Under the pieces are notes generated by a model. That model worked only from the letters and a program-made list of their open reading frames with translations. It made no database searches and was not told where the DNA came from. This document shows, piece by piece, positions 61,326-64,000 of a stretch of 64,000 nt of DNA; the stretch's first letter is position 1, and each line of letters begins with the position of its first letter. The position numbers and the translations under genes were made by a program. The DNA is from Micropterix aruncella (taxonomy: Eukaryota > Arthropoda > Insecta > Lepidoptera > Micropterigidae): positions 924,282 through 988,281 of the forward strand of contig OX155980.1 in the NCBI GenBank assembly GCA_944548615.1, read 5' to 3'.

Positions 61326-61402
61326 TTATAACAAAAATAACATCAATTTAATTGCATTTATAGACTTACAAAATTAAAAGCCTGTTGCCAATCTATTATA
61401 TA

Positions 61403-61792
61403 CTAGTTGACCCGGCGAACTTCGTACCGCCTAACAGTCAATGAATGTCGTGTTACAGATTAGCTGAAGTTAATTTATGATTTTATGAAAGTAATACAAT
61501 GAATACAAAATAAATATTGAGTTCACTACTTTATTAAGATATTAACACAAAAAGAAATATAAAAGTACAAAAAATAAGTATATCAATCGCCTGTCAGCAA
61601 GATACAATTGAATTAAACTATTTACATATTGTGCAGCATGGGATGCACTTGGTTTAATTCTCTTCATTGAAGCACCTTGTGATAAACGTAATTTTTTTGT
61701 TTTTTTTTATCAGGCGCAAGAACAAATAAAGCGGATGATTTGCCGACACGTGTACATGCCACGTACAACTGACCTTGAGAAAAACACGGATT
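61403..61792 (-). mobile_element. Helitron 3' end with helicase relic
   Basis: The minus strand ends GGTACGAAGTTCGCCGGGTC AACTAG, with T following, the expected Helitron 3' end. It contains the helicase C-terminus described next. Internal and 5' parts appear lost or unrecognisable to the right. Confidence 0.75.
61664..61792 (-). pseudogene. Helitron Rep/helicase C-terminal fragment
   Basis: Minus strand reads NPCFSQGQLYVACTRVGKSS, ALFVLAPDKKKQKNYVYHKV, LQ and stop. CFSHGQLYVACSRVG is motif VI of the Pif1-type helicase that forms the C-terminal part of Helitron RepHel proteins. The open frame is short because the rest of the protein is missing upstream. It identifies this element family as the autonomous source of the local CTAG-ending Helitrons. 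Confidence 0.8.
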
Positions 61793-62219
61793 TACATTTT
61801 GTTTTTTGTTTAAAATGTTTTTTCTTTTATTTTAATTTTTCGACAATTTTCCAATTTTTCTTTTTAATAGTTACATTACTGCGTAAAAAGAAAATAGGCA
61901 TTTAATGATTTCAGGGTTCATGTATGCATGTATGTTGCGCGTTTTTTAATCACACAATAACTACTAAATGCTTTAACCGATATAAACATGGTTTAGGTAT
62001 ATCGGGTATACCTAAACTGTCATGATAGTTATGTTTTAATAATTAAATTGTTAGCATTTTTTTGTCCACATTTTCAATTATCTATAATTTAAGATAAATA
62101 CATTATATTTAGTAACAAATAAAAGGTCTGTTTGAGTAGATTCCGAAGATATATCGATATCTATAGGTACGGATAATTACGTAAATCATAAATATTTATT
62201 TAAAAAAATGTTTTATTGT

Positions 62220-62422
62220 TTAAGCATCGAGAGCAACCCCTGCGTGCGAGTGGCGCACGATCGGCACGAAATATTTGTCGCGGGGCGCATAGCCCTGAGA
62301 GGCCACCTCAGAAAGCCGTATCAATGGGCCCGGCTCGCGTGAAGTCGGGCTAAAGGGCAATATCCTAGCAGAAGACGTCATGGGATTTGGAACAGGACTG
62401 TCGACACTAAATATTCCATCAT
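62220..62422 (-). CDS. Possible terminal exon, unrecognised
   Basis: Minus strand, after an acceptor ATACATGTACAG: DGIFSVDSPVPNPMTSSARI, LPFSPTSREPGPLIRLSEVA, SQGYAPRDKYFVPIVRHSHA, GVALDA, stop. The stretch is clearly GC-richer than its surroundings and has balanced codon content. An AATAAA (62,212-62,217, minus) almost touches the stop. It does not look like a discoidin receptor. It could be the last exon of an alternative or nested transcript, or a fragment of an unrecognised repeat. Confidence 0.3.
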
Positions 62423-62578
62423 CTGTACATGTATATAGAGATATATTAAGAGATGTATATAGAGATAACGCATGTACGCATGTACGCACCGCATGTATAT
62501 AGAGAGAACGCGCGTCAACGGAGATGGCGTAAATTGAATTGTGTTTCAGCGAAAATTGTTTAAACGAAGATTTGTATT

Positions 62579-63175
62579 AAGCTATTGCATAGCTTTTATC
62601 GCGGGCCTAGGCCAGCGCGGCGACCGAATGAAGAAATTTCTTAACGAAAATTAATGTTTTTAAACCGATAATTACGTCTAAACGAGTACTGCTTACGATT
62701 CGAAAAAAATATATGCTAGGCAAGAACATTTTTCTAATATTCTTAGCTTTGAATATTCTAGATTTTGTTTATATTACATAGCGTAATTAATTTGTGAAAT
62801 TAGGTCTAACCGAACACAAAAACGACTACTGCACAAATACTATCTGGCGTATTATTATGAATCCTGCACCATTTTAAAGATAATTTAATTATCTATCTTT
62901 TTATCTACGATTTTTTCGAATAGTCTGGTTTTTATGCTTTATCAAATAAAAAATTCGTGCGCGGCGCTCTATCGGAAGACGTTTAAATTATTCCTAATCA
63001 TTTGCTTTCGCAGCCGCAAATAATTCGGAATAATTTCAACGTTTTCCGATAGAGCGCAGTTATCTGATATCAGAAAAAATAAAATAAATAAAATAAATAA
63101 ATAATTATAATTGCATAAGTTGTTAAAAATGCTATGCAATAGCTTTACCGCGGCAGTCCCCGAGTGCCACACGTA
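62579..63175 (-). mobile_element. Element A copy 10
   Basis: Full-length copy in reverse orientation. The hairpin loop is again inverted relative to copy 1 when both are read in the element direction, but here both arms are kept. Confidence 0.85.
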
Positions 63176-63225
63176 TATTTTTTATTTTAAGAGATGTTTC
63201 TGATAGATGAAATTGTTTCTAATAA

Positions 63226-63821
63226 TCTATACTAATATAATAAAGAGGTAAAGTTTGTGACGTTGTAGGCAGTAATCTCTGGATCTACTAAACCGATTTT
63301 GAAAGTTCTTTTACTAATAGGAAGCCACGTTATTTGTGAGTGTCATAGACTATATATTATTCCGAAAAATTAAAAGACTTTTTAGTGGTAGTCGGATTTC
63401 CAAAGTAAGTCGGATAAAACGGTCGAACGAGAACGTTTCTAACGAACGCTGCCTTAACGATGAAAGATATATGATTTAGTTCTAGAGAAAAGTTGTAGAG
63501 CTTGATAATGCCCACAAAAAAGTCAGCGACAGCATTTGTCTAACTTTTATATTTAAGAAAAAAAATAATTTAAATCGTTAGGTCATGTTTATTGGTCTAT
63601 TATCAACAATTATGAATTATTATCAAAATAAGTAAATTTATCGTCTCAAGTGTTTAAAACGAAAGACTTTTCCCTTTTACTGCAAATAACTTGACTTTTA
63701 CTGCATAAAGGGTTAAAGAGATATGACACTCACAAGACGACACTCACAAATAACGGTAATATAGTCAAATTGAGATTCAACCCGCGTTGAGATTGGACCC
63801 GCTACCTGATTTATAAAAAAA
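63226..63821 (+). mobile_element. Helitron copy 2, 3' end disrupted
   Basis: Starts A|TCTATACTAATATAATAAAG and follows the Helitron of 33,370-34,101 (reverse orientation there) with moderate divergence. The 3' hairpin and CTAG are not reached; element A copy 11 begins at 63,822. Confidence 0.75.
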
Positions 63822-64000
63822 TACGTGTGGCACTCGGGGACTGCCACGGTAAAGCTATTGCATAGCATTTTTAACAACTTATGCAATCAAAAATATTTAT
63901 TAATTTTATTTATTTTATTTTTTCTGATATCAGATAACTGCGCTCTATCGGAATAACTTGAACGTTTTCCGATAGAGCACCGCGCACGAATTTTTTATTC
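63822..64000 (+). mobile_element. Element A copy 11, runs off the window
   Basis: Starts TACGTGTGGCACTCGGGGAC. Its hairpin has lost most of both inner arms (CGGAATAACTTGAACGTTTT), leaving a short outer stem. Confidence 0.8.

Overview
The window looks like repeat-dense nuclear DNA from an insect, most likely a moth or butterfly. It is AT-rich, its genes are split by introns that follow the GT-AG rule, and it carries Helitrons, R1-type and other LINE relics, piggyBac relatives with TTAA target sites, and long (TA)n tracts. The insect call rests on this mobile-element content and is inference. No rRNA, tRNA, CRISPR or bacterial-type operon was seen.

Layout. 1-15,788 is a nearly uniform tandem array of a 557-bp satellite unit. 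A 590-bp element (called element A here) interrupts it twice at the same unit position, giving a 14,520-bp higher-order period. 15,788-19,080 holds (TA)n tracts, a 155-bp-arm inverted repeat, a 623-bp tandem repeat and a 507-bp-arm inverted repeat; part of this is related to the satellite unit. 19.1-21.6 kb is mostly unique, with one possible small secreted-peptide ORF on the minus strand. 21.6-27.0 kb is a three-fold tandem array of a roughly 1.8-kb composite made of element A, a spacer and a GC-richer repeat (called family G here).

29.2-33.3 kb contains a plausible plus-strand gene of three small exons, about 125 codons with compatible phases. I do not recognise the protein. 33.3-48.3 kb is a mobile-element graveyard: Helitrons, CR1/L2-like, RTE-like and jockey-like LINE ends, a TTAA-flanked MITE, foldback MITEs, an internally deleted piggyBac-like element and many family G copies.

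49.06-58.25 kb is the 3' part of a discoidin domain receptor tyrosine kinase gene on the minus strand. Eight exons join in phase, from just outside the membrane through the transmembrane helix, the juxtamembrane tail and the whole kinase domain to the stop codon. The exons for the discoidin ectodomain are not in the window and should lie beyond 64 kb. Its introns are filled with LINE, transposase, family G and element A copies. 58.6-64 kb, probably still intron of that gene, holds an R1-like LINE nested inside a family G copy, a Helitron helicase relic, another SINE/LINE tail, a Helitron end and two more element A copies.

The only confident host gene is Ddr. The three-exon locus at 29-33 kb and the short minus-strand ORFs at 19.2 and 62.2 kb are candidates that need transcript evidence. 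Almost everything else is repetitive, and open frames inside those repeats are treated as non-genic.
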